This document shows, in pieces, positions 23,035-34,277 of a stretch of DNA of 64,000 bases; the stretch's first letter is position 1, and every line of letters starts with the position of its first letter. The notes under the pieces are model-generated. The model saw nothing but the letters and a program-made list of their open reading frames with translations. It was not told the origin of the DNA and did no database searches. A program made the position numbers and the translations under genes. The stretch is from positions 868,001 through 932,000 of the forward strand of contig PYIU01000001.1 in assembly GCA_003415625.1 (NCBI GenBank), given 5' to 3'. Origin of the DNA: Aquanectria penicillioides (lineage: Eukaryota; Ascomycota; Sordariomycetes; Hypocreales; Nectriaceae).

Positions 23035-23964
23035 TTAGTATCGAAGCAGTACAACGAAGAAATGAAGGTTACATGAAGTCGAGGGGGACCTCATGTTGAC
23101 TTTTCCACTTTTATTCATTTCTTCCTTCCCAGGAAAGAGAAGAATCTTTTCATCCTCATCCTCATCCTCATCTCCACTATCATCGTCTAAATCAACTGTT
23201 TCAAGCCCAAGATCATCTCCTGTAACATCGTCGTCGCCTAACCCTATAAAAATAACCCTTTGGGGTGTTGGATCCTCTCCAGCCGTACCTGGGTTGCCGG
23301 ATGCATCAAAGAGCATACGTTGGCTGTAATGTATTTCCCTCAACCTGTATGCGAAGATGAGCGGCTCGGCTGGCTCTGATATTATCTTTAGGACACGGTC
23401 TTTTTGATCGGAAATATGCGTGAATATTCTGGTTTCGGTCGGAATGTGAATATAAGATCCAAAGTGTTCGCTCGACATGTCGGCATTTTCGACATCGGTG
23501 TTGGGATCCGTAAGTTGGAGGTCGGTGGCAACCTTGAGACCAACAACCATGAAGACTCTCCTCGTCTTAAAATGGTTAGTTGCCCCCCCTTGGACTAAAT
23601 AGTTCTGAACTTCAGGCGCTGCCAGGCTTTGCTCCATATATCTGTAGCTCGGGTCAAAGCATGTTGTCTCAATCTTCCCTATCGTGAGATATGTTCCTGG
23701 GGCTATGCCTGAGTCAACGCCTCCTTGAAACCCGTAATACTCAAAAATATCGCCCGTGAGGCTCCTCGCGTTTACAAAACCATCTTTCAACTCCATTTCC
23801 AAGTCATTGCGAATGTTGCTCGTGATTTCGCCCTGGGGAATGTGCACAGGGCTGTTGTTCAATGGCTCATAGTCGTCGGTGGGGTGGGTGAGAATAGAAC
23901 CCAAGCTGACGGGGCTACCCGGAGGGAAGTCGGAATCCGAGATGGGAAAATACGACCGGGTCAT
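23035..23964 (-). CDS. fungal protein of unknown family, 309 aa, acidic tail
   Basis: Intronless. The frame is open further upstream to 24312, but I choose the Met at 23964 (MTRSYFPISDSDFPPGSPVS) because the upstream part has unrelated composition. The N terminus has the layout of a recurrent fungal family (aromatic-F-P start, then PGSPVSLGSILTHP). The middle holds SYRYMEQSLAAPEVQNYL and RRVFMVVGLKVA, and the end of the core is LIFAYRLREIHYS. An Asp/Glu run and a short basic/hydrophobic end follow. I know similar proteins from many fungi but no function for them. No signal peptide or clear membrane helix. Confidence 0.7.
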   Translation of the reverse strand: MTRSYFPISDSDFPPGSPVSLGSILTHPTDDYEPLNNSPVHIPQGEITSNIRNDLEMELKDGFVNARSLTGDIFEYYGFQGGVDSGIAPGTYLTIGKIETTCFDPSYRYMEQSLAAPEVQNYLVQGGATNHFKTRRVFMVVGLKVATDLQLTDPNTDVENADMSSEHFGSYIHIPTETRIFTHISDQKDRVLKIISEPAEPLIFAYRLREIHYSQRMLFDASGNPGTAGEDPTPQRVIFIGLGDDDVTGDDLGLETVDLDDDSGDEDEDEDEKILLFPGKEEMNKSGKVNMRSPSTSCNLHFFVVLLRY

Positions 23965-25027
23965 TTGAGCGGAAGATTGTGCGTTGAAGCACTGTGAATA
24001 GTGTGCATTGCGTGTTTTATTGAGAGGAGACAGGTGTGAAATTTGGAGAGTGGCTGGGGGCGCAGTTATTACTTGGTGGCCGGGGCTGGGTTGCATGCGC
24101 ACGCCAGGGCTACCAGGCCGCCATTTCTCGCTGCCTAACAAGTGGTTGGTTGGAGGATGTAATGACCTGATCAGCCTTGCTTGCTTGGCAAGGCATATCA
24201 GAGCGTTTGTTTTGGACACGAGTAGCCAGGAACAGTCTAATCGAACACGACTTCTGAGGCTCGTCCTTTTCTTTATCCTCTGTTCAATTGCAATCGCAAC
24301 AATGGCACCCATCTCAGAGTACCTGAATGCGTCAGTGCAGTTGTGTCAACCTGTCAAGCTTAAACTAGCATAATGGAAGAGTGCAACCCGACATCGCAAT
24401 GTTAATGTCCTTTCAAGACAACAATCAAAGCAACTTTACTACAAATGAATATAAGTACCAAGATGCAAAAAAAAAAAAAAAAAGGTCTCTTGTTGGAAAA
24501 ATATTTTTCTGGGCTCAAGGAAATACTTTCGACTTCGATTACTAGATCAATGTGAAAACCCAAGATCGTCAGACAGTGATAGTGTGGTTATCACTCATTT
24601 CCGCTGATTGCGTCAAATTAAGCTTCAAATCACATCTACGATAGGTTAGAATCATCCAAGAAGCTTTACAAGCCAAAGGTAGCAGGAAGAAAAGGGCGAA
24701 CAAGAGTATAGTAAACACGAGATATAAGCAGCCAAAAGAACGTTGCTGCAAAATAGTATCAATATGCACCAATCAGGCTACAAACATTATAATATGCCTT
24801 TAGATATCAATTCATTGATCAATCAAGAGTATCTGACATTTATAAACTACCACGCTTATTTTAGTATTAACTTTCAAGATACATATGCTGTAGTGGTCAG
24901 ATGTTGTCATGTTGACATGTTGTCAAGCTCAAGTATGTGCGATGATGTAAGTATCAACATGTTCCGGTTTTGACTCCTCATCACCAAACCCCCGCAAGAG
25001 ACGAGAGCCTGGTTGCTGTGGCATATT
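23965..25027. other. intergenic, AT-rich towards the SDR
   Basis: No supported gene. From about 24370 to 25000 the sequence is distinctly AT-rich, with an 18-base A run near 24466-24483. It is unlike the GC-rich SDR that follows. Confidence 0.45.
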
Positions 25028-25819
25028 TCAAGACCGCAAATTCTCGCTGTCCAGGAGCCGATCGGGCATGGTCATCGGGGAAGCGATGAGCGACCCGCCA
25101 TCCACCGTGAGAACGACACCATTCATATACGCGGCAGCTGGAGAGGCCAAGAAATCTATAACGGCAGCCGCCTCTTCGGCTGTGCCCGGACGTCGTGTGG
25201 GAAGACCTCGGGTAAAGGCCTTCATCACCGTTGCGGCGCCGGCGTTGTCTGCATGCGAGATGGCGCCGATCCGAGCGGCATTCACGCGTACGCCACGAGG
25301 CCCATACTCGACTGCCCAAGTACGTGTCATGGCTTCGAGAGCCGCCTTGCTGCCGCCCAACAGGCTCAGTCCGGCCTGTCCCATGGCAGCGACGACTGCG
25401 GTGACATTAACTATCACACCCGCCCCTCGCTCGGCCATCAGAGGGGCCAGTGCACCCGCAAGCAGAGCGGGCGCACGTGTATTCAAGCCAAAGACTCTTT
25501 CAAAGTCCTCTGGCTTGGCTTGCTCAGCCGGAGCATAGAAACCTCCCGCCGCATTGTTGATCAAAATGTCAATGGGTGCCCCGGCAGCCGCCTCGGCTTG
25601 ACGAGCCAGTTCAGCAGGGGCTTCGGGCTTGGAGAGGTCCTTAAGCACTAAAACTGCCTTGCCTCCTGCAGAATGGATGGCTTTGACGGTTTCCTTTCCC
25701 CGCTCTTCGTCACGACCAGAAACGACGACGAAGATTCCGCGAGCGGCCAGTGCGAGGGCAACAGCTCGGCCAATCCCGCTAGTCGAGCCAGTAACCAATG
25801 CTGTTTTTAAAGATGCCAT
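25028..25819 (-). CDS. short-chain dehydrogenase/reductase lacking the catalytic Tyr
   Basis: Intronless 263-residue Rossmann-fold SDR. The cofactor motif TGSTSGIG (10-17), NNAAG (88-92) and Asn113 are present. SGRDEER after beta-2 suggests NADP(H) preference. The active-site segment is altered: the usual Ser position reads NVTA (138-141) and the YxxxK motif reads LGGSK (154-158), so Lys158 is kept but Tyr is Leu. The DNA supports this directly (CTG TTG GGC GGC AGC AAG). The protein is Ala-rich and GC-rich, has no introns and sits among AT-rich, intron-containing sequence. That fits possible transfer from bacteria but does not prove it. Likely inactive as a classical SDR, or changed in mechanism. 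Confidence 0.88.
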   Translation of the reverse strand: MASLKTALVTGSTSGIGRAVALALAARGIFVVVSGRDEERGKETVKAIHSAGGKAVLVLKDLSKPEAPAELARQAEAAAGAPIDILINNAAGGFYAPAEQAKPEDFERVFGLNTRAPALLAGALAPLMAERGAGVIVNVTAVVAAMGQAGLSLLGGSKAALEAMTRTWAVEYGPRGVRVNAARIGAISHADNAGAATVMKAFTRGLPTRRPGTAEEAAAVIDFLASPAAAYMNGVVLTVDGGSLIASPMTMPDRLLDSENLRS

Positions 25820-27103
25820 GATGTTTTGAAGACTTTGATGGTATATTTAACAGTTTCCAATGAAGAAAAGATCTGGTAATACCGTTCCGTTGCATCCTTA
25901 TATGGGACACCATCAGTCACATGATGTCAGATTCCCTGACATGGATATGATTCCTGTCACCATTGTTTGAGGATTTTAACTAGCACTAATATGGTAATGA
26001 CACTGCCTTCTTTGGGTCGGGGTGTGAAGTTCGAAGAGAAAGTCCGAGGAGGAATCCATACGCGCCGCTTTTGAACGCTCACAACTTTCCGATCCTCATA
26101 AGGTGTTTCCGAACAATCACATGTTAATACTGCTGATCCTACAAGTTATTTACTTGGAGCATATAGTTGATGAATTATAGGGTCTCCATCTAGCCGAAAA
26201 TGGGCCTTTACTGAGATAGGAAGCTCTCCACTGGTCTTTGCTAGCCAGGGCAAGATCATGCTAAACTAGAAAGATCTATACATATTCATATCCTTGTCAG
26301 ACGAGAGCAGATTGGGCCACTTGGTCTTCCTTAAATCCCCCAAAGCAATCATATCCACTCAAAGAAACACTATCGAGATGTCGGAGCTACTCACATCGAT
26401 CTCGACAACCACACTTATCCAAGGCATTGGTAGAACCGTCAATATACATTGCTGTCGGCAGGCAATGCAGTTCATGGGGTAATTGACTGCGTATAGGTAC
26501 AAAGCATACGGCGAAATCAGTGTTCTTCATCTCTTATTTAGGCACTTACACCTCGCACGGCTATCCTTATTTCATAATTCACATGTGCTGTTTGAGAGAA
26601 TAATACCAAGGAAATTAAAAGGAATGGAGACTTCTTTACTTCCACCATGCTGCTCTTATAGACGCCGCCCTGACTACGGGAGCGGTGCGGGTACCGCTCT
26701 TCTCGTATTGACTCCCCTTCACGTATTGCCCCTAATCGATGATGGAATCATAGAATATTAAGCTAGTGTTAGAATAAAGAATCAAGATATTGGATAGCCT
26801 GAGACGAGGTTTGGTAGTTTTGGCTGCTGCGGATGGTAGTGCACATGGACTGGGTTCATGTCAAGGCTCAGCAAGGAGTCCGAATTCCCGTCAGCCAACG
26901 ACATCCAATTTCAGCAGTGGATGTTGGCATCTCGTGAATCATGAAATTGAAAAGTTGGCTAAGATGATTTGGGTATTAGAGATGGTTCTATATAGGCTAT
27001 TTAGCGTCGGTGGAAACACTTGTGCAAGCGCGTCTGAGTCGGTACATGGATTGTCACTCAGCCATGGATTGTGGTTATAAGTCAATTATCCCCAAACGCT
27101 GGT
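25820..27103. other. 1.3-kb intergenic region
   Basis: Between the SDR promoter and the first 5S gene. Short open frames have no recognisable motif. No supported feature. Confidence 0.45.
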
Positions 27104-27222
27104 ACATACGACCATACCCACTGGAAAATACGGGATCCCGTCCGCTCTCCCAGAGTCAAGCCAGTGAGGGGCGGACTAGTAGTTGGGTCGGTGACGACCA
27201 GCGAATCCCTGCTGTTGTATGT
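27104..27222 (+). rRNA. 5S ribosomal RNA, copy 1
   Basis: 119-base 5S rRNA from ACATACGACC to TTGTATGT; the two ends pair as helix I. The internal promoter region (GGTCGGTGACGACC) is intact. A T run at 27222-27227 forms the Pol III terminator. It is identical over its whole length to copy 4 at 54603. Dispersed single 5S genes are usual in filamentous ascomycetes. Confidence 0.97.
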
Positions 27223-27704
27223 TTTTTGCTATTTTTGCCTACCTCGACTGTTTTTTTAGTTTCATTCATTATTCCGCCGTCTGTTTCTGTCCCTTGACTC
27301 TCTTACTTATTATGCCCTTCTGTACGAAAGGTCTTTGCACCGTACATCCCCTCTAGCCCTTCTTTTCCCTAGATATCCCGGCCGAGGTCTTCTAAACAAG
27401 CTTATATATAGATAAACATCCTCCTTTGGCTCTTTTCTTTCTTCTTTAGCTCTTCGTGTTCTATTCCTTACCTTTAAAGTTGAAGAATGCACCTCCGTGT
27501 TGTTAGATTTGGCGATGGGTATTGGGTCAAGTCGAACTAGTCACAAAGTATGGTTGCCATCACCCTAGTTTTAGGATTTCAACGCGCATAAAACAAGAAA
27601 ATAACACCGCCCGCGCGTTGTGTGCAGGCGAGATTTTGGACTGTTTACTCACCGTTTCCGAGCACAAATGATTATAGTTCTTTGAAAGGTCGGGATCATA
27701 TTTC
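27223..27704. other. intergenic, nothing seen
   Basis: About 480 bases downstream of the 5S gene, pyrimidine-rich on the + strand, running into the 3' end of the decayed chitinase. No supported gene. Confidence 0.4.
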
Positions 27705-29389
27705 CTATAACTGCCCTCCAACACTAGTCGCATCCGAGTTCAAGCGGTCGCCCGTATAGAAACAACCGGGGCCATAACAGCCTACCGGTACTTCGGCCAT
27801 GTTAAAGGATCTCCTGTAGCTAGTCACTACGACAATGACCCTCTCGCCAGGGACACCTGCTTTAGTAATCATCGCCAACGAGTACTTGGTCTTAGCTAGG
27901 TTGACCTGGCTTCATAGGTGGTTGTCGGTATCGCACCCTTCCTGTGAGTTGGAGTTCTTTGTATCCCGCTGGCCGTGGAGGTCATATGTCATGTACACAA
28001 TATAGTCCACGATCCTGGCAATGTTCGCAATGGGAAATTGCTTCGGGTATTAGTAAGATGAGGGCGCGGCGATCAACACAGACTTGTCGGGCAACAGGTT
28101 CTTAAGGATTACCAGGAATGCTAGGTAGTTGGGTTCTTCATCTTCATTACCTGCCGGGATATCCCTGATATCGGGTGCGCCAGGATACTCCCAGTCAATG
28201 TCGACGCCGTCAAGGTTATGCTCCTTGATGAAGTTGGCAATATTCGTGGCCATCTTAAGACGGTTGGCAGATGTGACACCCTCACGGAAAATGCCGTACG
28301 TGGCAGGAGTGGTCGAAAAGTCCCAACCACCGAAGGACAGGATCCTCTTGACGCTAGTGATTGCCTTGAACTCCCAAACTCATATGTTGACAGCGTGTCG
28401 CCTGTTCCGACCACGTAATCGGAAGTCAGAGTACCGAAGGCAAAGTGCAGGTGCGTATACGCAGAGGTGTCGATTTGGGCGGCGTCTTGGAACAAACATT
28501 TGCGGCTTAGCCCATAATCTTCAAAGTAAGCGAGAGTTAGTGATCCGTCGCCGCTGTCCTTGGCGATGTCGGTGCCGCAGTTGGAAATGCAGCCGTTGGT
28601 GTTGGGCGCAGCGGTCCCTGGGGCGCCAGTATTAGTGTCAGTGCCTAACTCCTTTGCGACACCACACTGGCCCCAGATGGTATAGCAAGCATTCAAGGGG
28701 CATGGATTAAGCGTGGCGATTTCTGTATCATCATCTGGCTCTTCGGTACTCGGCACTTGAGGACCACAAACGGCGTTGGAGATTTCCGCAGGGAACGGGG
28801 GGTCACCCTCGCTCAAGCACATTATATTGCCGACATATAGAGGTGTGCATCCAGCCCAGCCCCAAGTATTCTTGTTGAACTCTTCCAAGTCCTCCCGCTC
28901 GAGCGTGCACTCAGCAGCAATATCAGCACAGGCGTCGCTAGTCTGGATTTTGTATGTGTAGCATGAGCCATCCTCGTTGGTCACAGGCTTGTATTCGGGG
29001 AGGTCTCCGCTAGAGCAGCACATATGTGGTTTCGGTATCAGTGTTGAACAGAAATCGGTTGCACTATCAGTTCGAGTGCCGGCGGAAGTATTCAATGGTA
29101 CTCTCGTAGCATTACCCATCCTTGGAACCCAATGTAACCCTGCCATTGCTCGAGGTGTGACGGTTCGTTTACGTAGGACTGGAACTTGCATGTTTTCATC
29201 AGGTACTCCGGTATTCTTAATTCGACTCGCTAAGGAAGAAAAAAACATTATCGTACCTGGATCTAAAAAAATTCCTGATGCGCCTGCCCATTTATGATTT
29301 GCTCCCGCATTCCAGCAAGCCTCAACTTGAAACCATAGCAGCAACAAACTATCTGCACAAAGCAGTTTAAGCTTCACGTGATGCTTCAC
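27705..29389 (-). pseudogene. decayed LysM / chitin-binding / GH18 chitinase
   Basis: Remnant of a large fungal subgroup-C chitinase. In order on the minus strand: a LysM domain (SCYTYKIQTSDACADIA, then CTPLYVGNIMCLSEG), a hevein-type chitin-binding domain (CPLNACYTIWGQCG, then NGCISNCGTDI) and a GH18 barrel with the catalytic signature DGVDIDWEYP. The barrel is broken. Near 28370 the frame shifts between TYEFG and FKAITSVKRILSFGGWD (one base missing in a G run). After APSSY there is TAA where a Trp is expected, and after GCDTDNHL there is TGA where Arg is expected. The frame then goes on recognisably (IVDYIVYMTYDLHGQ, VTSYRRSFNMAE) to about 27705. The 5' end is also unclear. Multiple lesions make this a true pseudogene; active relatives degrade chitin extracellularly. 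Confidence 0.88.
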
Positions 29390-29529
29390 GGTAGCACTAA
29401 ATGAACTAGCATTCTCGGATAAAAAGTATCCCCGCGCAGCTTGCTTTTGTTGATATCATTTGAGGGGTTGGACTGTCAGACAATTTGCCAATAACATACC
29501 TACGGCAGACCTTTTTCCATCTATACATT

Positions 29530-30540
29530 ATGTCTCTTGATAATCTATCGCCAGAGCTTTTGACCGAAATCATCAGCTACATCCCATCAGATTTCTTCCA
29601 ACAAGACGTTGGCCGCCTTACTATCAGCAAGCGGTGGTACCCGATTGCTTGGCCCCAAAGTGTCCGAGAGCTTCATGTTTCAGCAAAATCTCTCACAGGA
29701 TTTTTGGAGTTCGTGAGAAGAATCCCTCAAGTCGCGAAAAAGGTCATCTTTCTTGAGATCAAATTGGAGTTACCAAAAGAGCTTTGGTTAGATGAGAGCC
29801 AGGATGGTGTATGGAATTGGCTGGAGAATACGGAGACGACGCTTTTGCGTGCTGGATCTCTTATTCAAAGTTGTACTATGGTGCGAGAGTACAAACTTGA
29901 ACTATTCACAGAGTGGAATATGGCTATAGAGAGCCTGGACATGCCTCAGCCTTTTCTTGATGTCGATACGATGATGCACCTGGTCCCATCCAGTAGCCAC
30001 TTAACTTCGCTCCATATCGACACCGCAGGAACTACCTTTATGAGCGACACAGGAAACCTAAATGGCCCCTTGTGTGGCATCATAAACCGTCTACTTCCAA
30101 CACTTCAGCGGCTTCGAGTCCGAACAGGCACACTCTGTGATCAACTATTGGCTTTACCACAAAAGAGCGCGGAGCTTGGCCTCGAGGAAGTTTTGATCAA
30201 CCTCAGCCTTCCAACAGTGCCGGAAGCTATTCTTAGAAACTCAACACGCCCCTGTGGCGGTGGTAGTGGTATTGACTTCTTAGATCGAAATCACAGTTCC
30301 GTTGAACTTCAAGCCATTGCCTTTGCGGGTCGACTCAATAACCCACGAAAAGTCAGGGTCATCTCGCATGTAATGCGGTCTCCTAAGTTATTCTCATTCG
30401 ATGCAGTAACCAAACAGCGGATGATGTTGCCACCGGACGCAGAGTGGGATGCCGATGGAGAGATTGTGGATGACCCGCAAATCTTAGCAGATCTTGGTTT
30501 TGCTAATCACGACGATGATGCTGACTCGGTTGATGAATAA
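29530..30540 (+). CDS. F-box-like protein, 336 aa
   Basis: Single-exon gene. I start at 29530 (MSLDNLSPELLTEIISYIP), which begins directly with an F-box motif; a Met 15 codons upstream adds only a leader-like extension. The F-box covers about residues 3-45 and would recruit Skp1 in an SCF ubiquitin ligase. The rest is Leu-rich (SSSHLTSLHIDTAG, LLPTLQRLRVRTG) in the manner of fungal LRR-like F-box proteins, and the C terminus is acidic (NHDDDADSVDE). No signal peptide. Substrate unknown. Confidence 0.75.
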   Translation: MSLDNLSPELLTEIISYIPSDFFQQDVGRLTISKRWYPIAWPQSVRELHVSAKSLTGFLEFVRRIPQVAKKVIFLEIKLELPKELWLDESQDGVWNWLENTETTLLRAGSLIQSCTMVREYKLELFTEWNMAIESLDMPQPFLDVDTMMHLVPSSSHLTSLHIDTAGTTFMSDTGNLNGPLCGIINRLLPTLQRLRVRTGTLCDQLLALPQKSAELGLEEVLINLSLPTVPEAILRNSTRPCGGGSGIDFLDRNHSSVELQAIAFAGRLNNPRKVRVISHVMRSPKLFSFDAVTKQRMMLPPDAEWDADGEIVDDPQILADLGFANHDDDADSVDE

Positions 30541-32036
30541 TCTGAGTTGCTGGCGTGTTGGGACAAAGGCAAAGAATAAAAGTGGGCCTCGTTATTTGTT
30601 ATTTTTTTTTTTCATTTTTCATTAGTAGTCATTTGATACGCTGCGTTGCTGGCGACGTGCAGTCCATAATGTGGAATTTCGAATTCCTTATGGAGCTTCT
30701 GTAGACTGTATCTATATGATAATTGGTGCGGGTCTTGTGTTGCTTTGACGGTGTCTACGGTGAAGAGAGGCGAGTTGATTTTCAACTTTCGTACAATTGA
30801 GAGCTCTTGACTCCCTCATGGAAAACAAGGACAACATTAGGGTTACGTGTAATCTCCTGAGGCTTTATTTCAAGATCTGTAATGGTGAGTACTTCAGATC
30901 TTCTAAATAGAAGTAATCATCTTCAAAAATCTAATAAAACGATTGGATCACACATGATGCTATTGGATTAATATTGAGCTTGGATGGATGCAAACCCGAA
31001 TGTTGTAGAGATTCGGAATCCAGGACCGAAACGCCAGCGTGACAGAGGCGTATTTTGCCACCTTTTTCCCATTTGAGTCCATCAATGTCAATGTTAAGAA
31101 ATCGTCTTTTCTTTATCGTCGAAGTAAGCTTCGGTTGTGACTTCATTTGAGGCACATGAAGTGGCCATGGTGGGTTGGACAAGAATTGCCCATATTCATG
31201 ATAGCCAAATAGCCTGCGGAGGATTCTCGTTTCATCTCTCATGATTCCTTTGTGGGCCGGCTCAGCTGTGACGTCTGCCTCATGACATGCTTCCATAGTC
31301 GGTAATATCTGTCTGAGAGAGTAGTCGAGTGGTTGGTGAAACCACAGTTGTGACTAGCCTCAGCTGTATTCGAGGCAAACGGGGGAGGATCGACTGAGCG
31401 CGGGTGATCAGCATTAAGTAGCCGCCCCCGCCCCCAGAAGCCAATAAGCTTTCTCTCCCTTTTTGTTCGGCATACCTCGATTATCTAACATTGATGTCCG
31501 GTTGTCTATTTACGGGGGACCTCTTCGAGTTGAAGGAACCTTCAGGAGCTGGACAGATCCACATTGGCCCGAGACATAACATTGCAGTTACTTGCTCAGA
31601 AATCTACTACGCACAGAGTGGTGTGCCATTATTTAGTCACTGAGCTGTGGCGTTTTACGGTTTGATGTTTATATCATTGGTCTGTATCTAAGCTCTTGCA
31701 GGAATTGCTTTAGGTTAAATCTGAGCTTGACTCTCGCAACACGAGGTGAACGTTAACGGGTAGAGCACTAAAATAAGACAACATCGATGGTTTAAACACG
31801 TGAGACATCGTTTCTACGCTTTGAGTGCTCTCTTGAAACTAGAATCTCAACATCTGAAAGTGTTGCGCCACGACAATAACACGCCTCTCCGGCCCCGGAA
31901 TCAGCGCTTCGGCGTTGCTTACCCGGCTTGTGCGGGCTGAGCCACACTAGCCTATCAGCACTACCCAGGGGAGGTCCTAACACGATGCTCAAACGAATGC
32001 CCTCACATCTCATAACTCACCCCTAAACCGATCAAT
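30541..32036. other. 1.5-kb intergenic region
   Basis: No supported gene. One minus-strand frame (30931-31296, 121 codons) has plausible amino-acid composition but no motif, and I do not call it. Confidence 0.4.
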
Positions 32037-34277
32037 ATGGCCCCGATTGATCGCCTCCCGGCAGAAGTTCTCTGCTTGATCGGGGAGATGTGCACATGGA
32101 ATCTGCCCCGAGAGCGAGGCGCGATTCCAACGGTGCCCGCGCGTGGAAAGTACCTTGCGCGCTTCGTGCGAACCAGTCGCCACCTCTACAGCGCGGTGAA
32201 CGGGACGCTGTACAGGCATAACCTGAAGGATCGGCCACCCTCGTTCTCGTGTATTCTTTGGGCGGCGGAAAAAGGACGGCTCGACACTATAAAGACTGCT
32301 CACGCATTTGGTCACAGCTTGGACGTGGGCGCGGTCACGGACGTGGTCCCGGACAAGAGCGACTTTGGCGATTATCGGTCGTATGAGCATCGAGGCTCGA
32401 CATACATCAGTGGCCGCAGGAAATACATTGCGACAGCCCTTCACATCGCCATCGAAATGGGCCACCGGGACATCGTCGACTATTTACTGGAAAACGGGGC
32501 CAGCCTTGACACATCAGCGCGCTACTTTTGCAACCGCAAGTCGGTCCTAGATGCGGACTGTCCTCCATTGCCGTATCCTCTCCATACGGCTCTCGTTCAC
32601 AAACATGACGCCGACAGCAACGTCGCGGCCCAACTCATCAAGCGCGGTGCATATCTCATGGGCTCCGGCGCAATCGCGTACCCCGTCGTCGTACGGAACG
32701 GCTTAGATGACTTGGCGGAGCTGCTCCTCGATTTGAACGAGCCGGCCACCACGGCAGCGGCGCTTCGACACGCCGCCGACACGAACAAGTCAGAACTCTT
32801 TGAGCGAATGTTGAACCGACCTGAACTGGATGCCACGACTCCTGATGACGAGGGCCGCACCGCCCTGCACTACGCTGCTCTTGGAGGTAACGAGGCCTTT
32901 GTCCAGGCCCTTCTTACGCGGCCCGAGGTGTCGGCCGACGCCCTCACATCATCCGGTGTCACTCCGCTGCACAATGCAGCAATGAGCGGCAATGTCGCTG
33001 TTGTTGACCTGCTCCTCCAACGCCCTGAAGTCAATCCAGTGGCCGAGGACGGGTGCTGCATGACGCCGCTTCATCACGCTGCCGACAAGGGCAGGGCTTC
33101 GGTCATCAAGCGCTTGCTGGAGCTTCCTATCACAGATGCGAACATGCGGAATACCAAGGCGCAGAGGCCTTTGCACCTTGCAGCTAGGAGCGGGGTGAAT
33201 GATGCTGTCGAGATCTTGCTCCAGAGCCCCGAGGTCAACGTTACTGCCTTAGACGCCGATAATCATAGCGTTCTTCACTATGTTTGTGATGCTGCGGAAG
33301 ACACCAACAGCATGAACTCTTGCATCAAGCGGTTTGTAACAAGTGGTGTCTCTGTGGACGCTCTATCGGCAGATGGGACGGCTCTGTACCATGCCGCCAA
33401 GAATCACAACTTCAACTCCGCCTTGGCCTTGCTAGCACACGGCGCCAGCATTGATGTAGATGATCAAGAAGAGGATCCAAATGGCTGGACTCTCCTTCAC
33501 CACATTCTCTACGGTCTCGCTGGACCAAAACAGACGGAGTTAGTGGAGAAGATTCTCGCTAGGGGTTCAGATCTAGAAGCCGTCTCCTTCGGAGCTGACT
33601 CGTGCGCGTCGATATCGGGGCACAAAACGGACAACTCCACCACTGCGCTCTTCCATGCAGCGGCGCATGCTAATAGCATCGACTGCATGCGACTGTTGAT
33701 GGCTGCGGATGCCGACGTCGACGCCGAGGTGGAATACCATGGTGCTTGCACTTTTGACGGCTTGGACTGGGGTTCCAAGCAGCGTTTCCTCTCCGCCCTA
33801 TTCCGAGAGTTGTTCGGGGAAATTAATGTGCCAGAGAAGAGGATCGAGGAGGCCAAGGAACGCATCGCCCTGATGCTCGAGCATGGCGCCAGACTGGACG
33901 GGTTGGACGAGCCGTACTCTGGGTTTTCGCCCCTTAGATGGGGCTGCGAGGCGGCTATCGACGCCAAGTCATTTACACTCCTCAAGTTCCTTTTGGATAA
34001 GGCGACGAGCCAGAATATTTCGGATTCAAGCATCAAAGAGGATGTAAATGAGATATTAGAAGAGCTGCACGAATCGCCTAACAGGTGGGAGGGAGAAGAG
34101 GCATCAAAAGTCGTCGCTCGTAGGAAAGAAGTGTTTCAGCTGTTGAGGCAATTTAGGGAAGACAAGCTTGGGATCAATGTTTGCGAAGATGAATTCGAAG
34201 AAGCAGACGGGGAAGATGAGGGAGATGATAAGGAAGATGATGATGATCCGGCACACCATACGGAAGATGACAATTAA
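32037..34277 (+). CDS. ankyrin-repeat protein with F-box-like N terminus, 746 aa
   Basis: Single long exon. The N terminus (DRLPAEVLCLIGEMC) has the shape of an F-box start. Ankyrin repeats follow: TALHIAIEMGHRDIVDYLLE (around residue 140), a run of about five well-formed repeats from residue 275 to 420 (RTALHYAALGGNEAFVQALL, TPLHNAAMSGNVAVVDLLL, TPLHHAADKGRASVIKRLL, RPLHLAARSGVNDAVEILL), then looser repeats to about 640. The last 40 residues are almost purely acidic. Such proteins mediate protein-protein contacts, probably with a Skp1-linked ligase if the F-box is real. There are no membrane helices. Partner unknown. Confidence 0.88.
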   Translation: MAPIDRLPAEVLCLIGEMCTWNLPRERGAIPTVPARGKYLARFVRTSRHLYSAVNGTLYRHNLKDRPPSFSCILWAAEKGRLDTIKTAHAFGHSLDVGAVTDVVPDKSDFGDYRSYEHRGSTYISGRRKYIATALHIAIEMGHRDIVDYLLENGASLDTSARYFCNRKSVLDADCPPLPYPLHTALVHKHDADSNVAAQLIKRGAYLMGSGAIAYPVVVRNGLDDLAELLLDLNEPATTAAALRHAADTNKSELFERMLNRPELDATTPDDEGRTALHYAALGGNEAFVQALLTRPEVSADALTSSGVTPLHNAAMSGNVAVVDLLLQRPEVNPVAEDGCCMTPLHHAADKGRASVIKRLLELPITDANMRNTKAQRPLHLAARSGVNDAVEILLQSPEVNVTALDADNHSVLHYVCDAAEDTNSMNSCIKRFVTSGVSVDALSADGTALYHAAKNHNFNSALALLAHGASIDVDDQEEDPNGWTLLHHILYGLAGPKQTELVEKILARGSDLEAVSFGADSCASISGHKTDNSTTALFHAAAHANSIDCMRLLMAADADVDAEVEYHGACTFDGLDWGSKQRFLSALFRELFGEINVPEKRIEEAKERIALMLEHGARLDGLDEPYSGFSPLRWGCEAAIDAKSFTLLKFLLDKATSQNISDSSIKEDVNEILEELHESPNRWEGEEASKVVARRKEVFQLLRQFREDKLGINVCEDEFEEADGEDEGDDKEDDDDPAHHTEDDN

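Noticed and set aside
30931..31296. 121-codon minus-strand frame
   Set aside because: Plausible amino-acid mix but nothing recognisable and no supporting neighbours.
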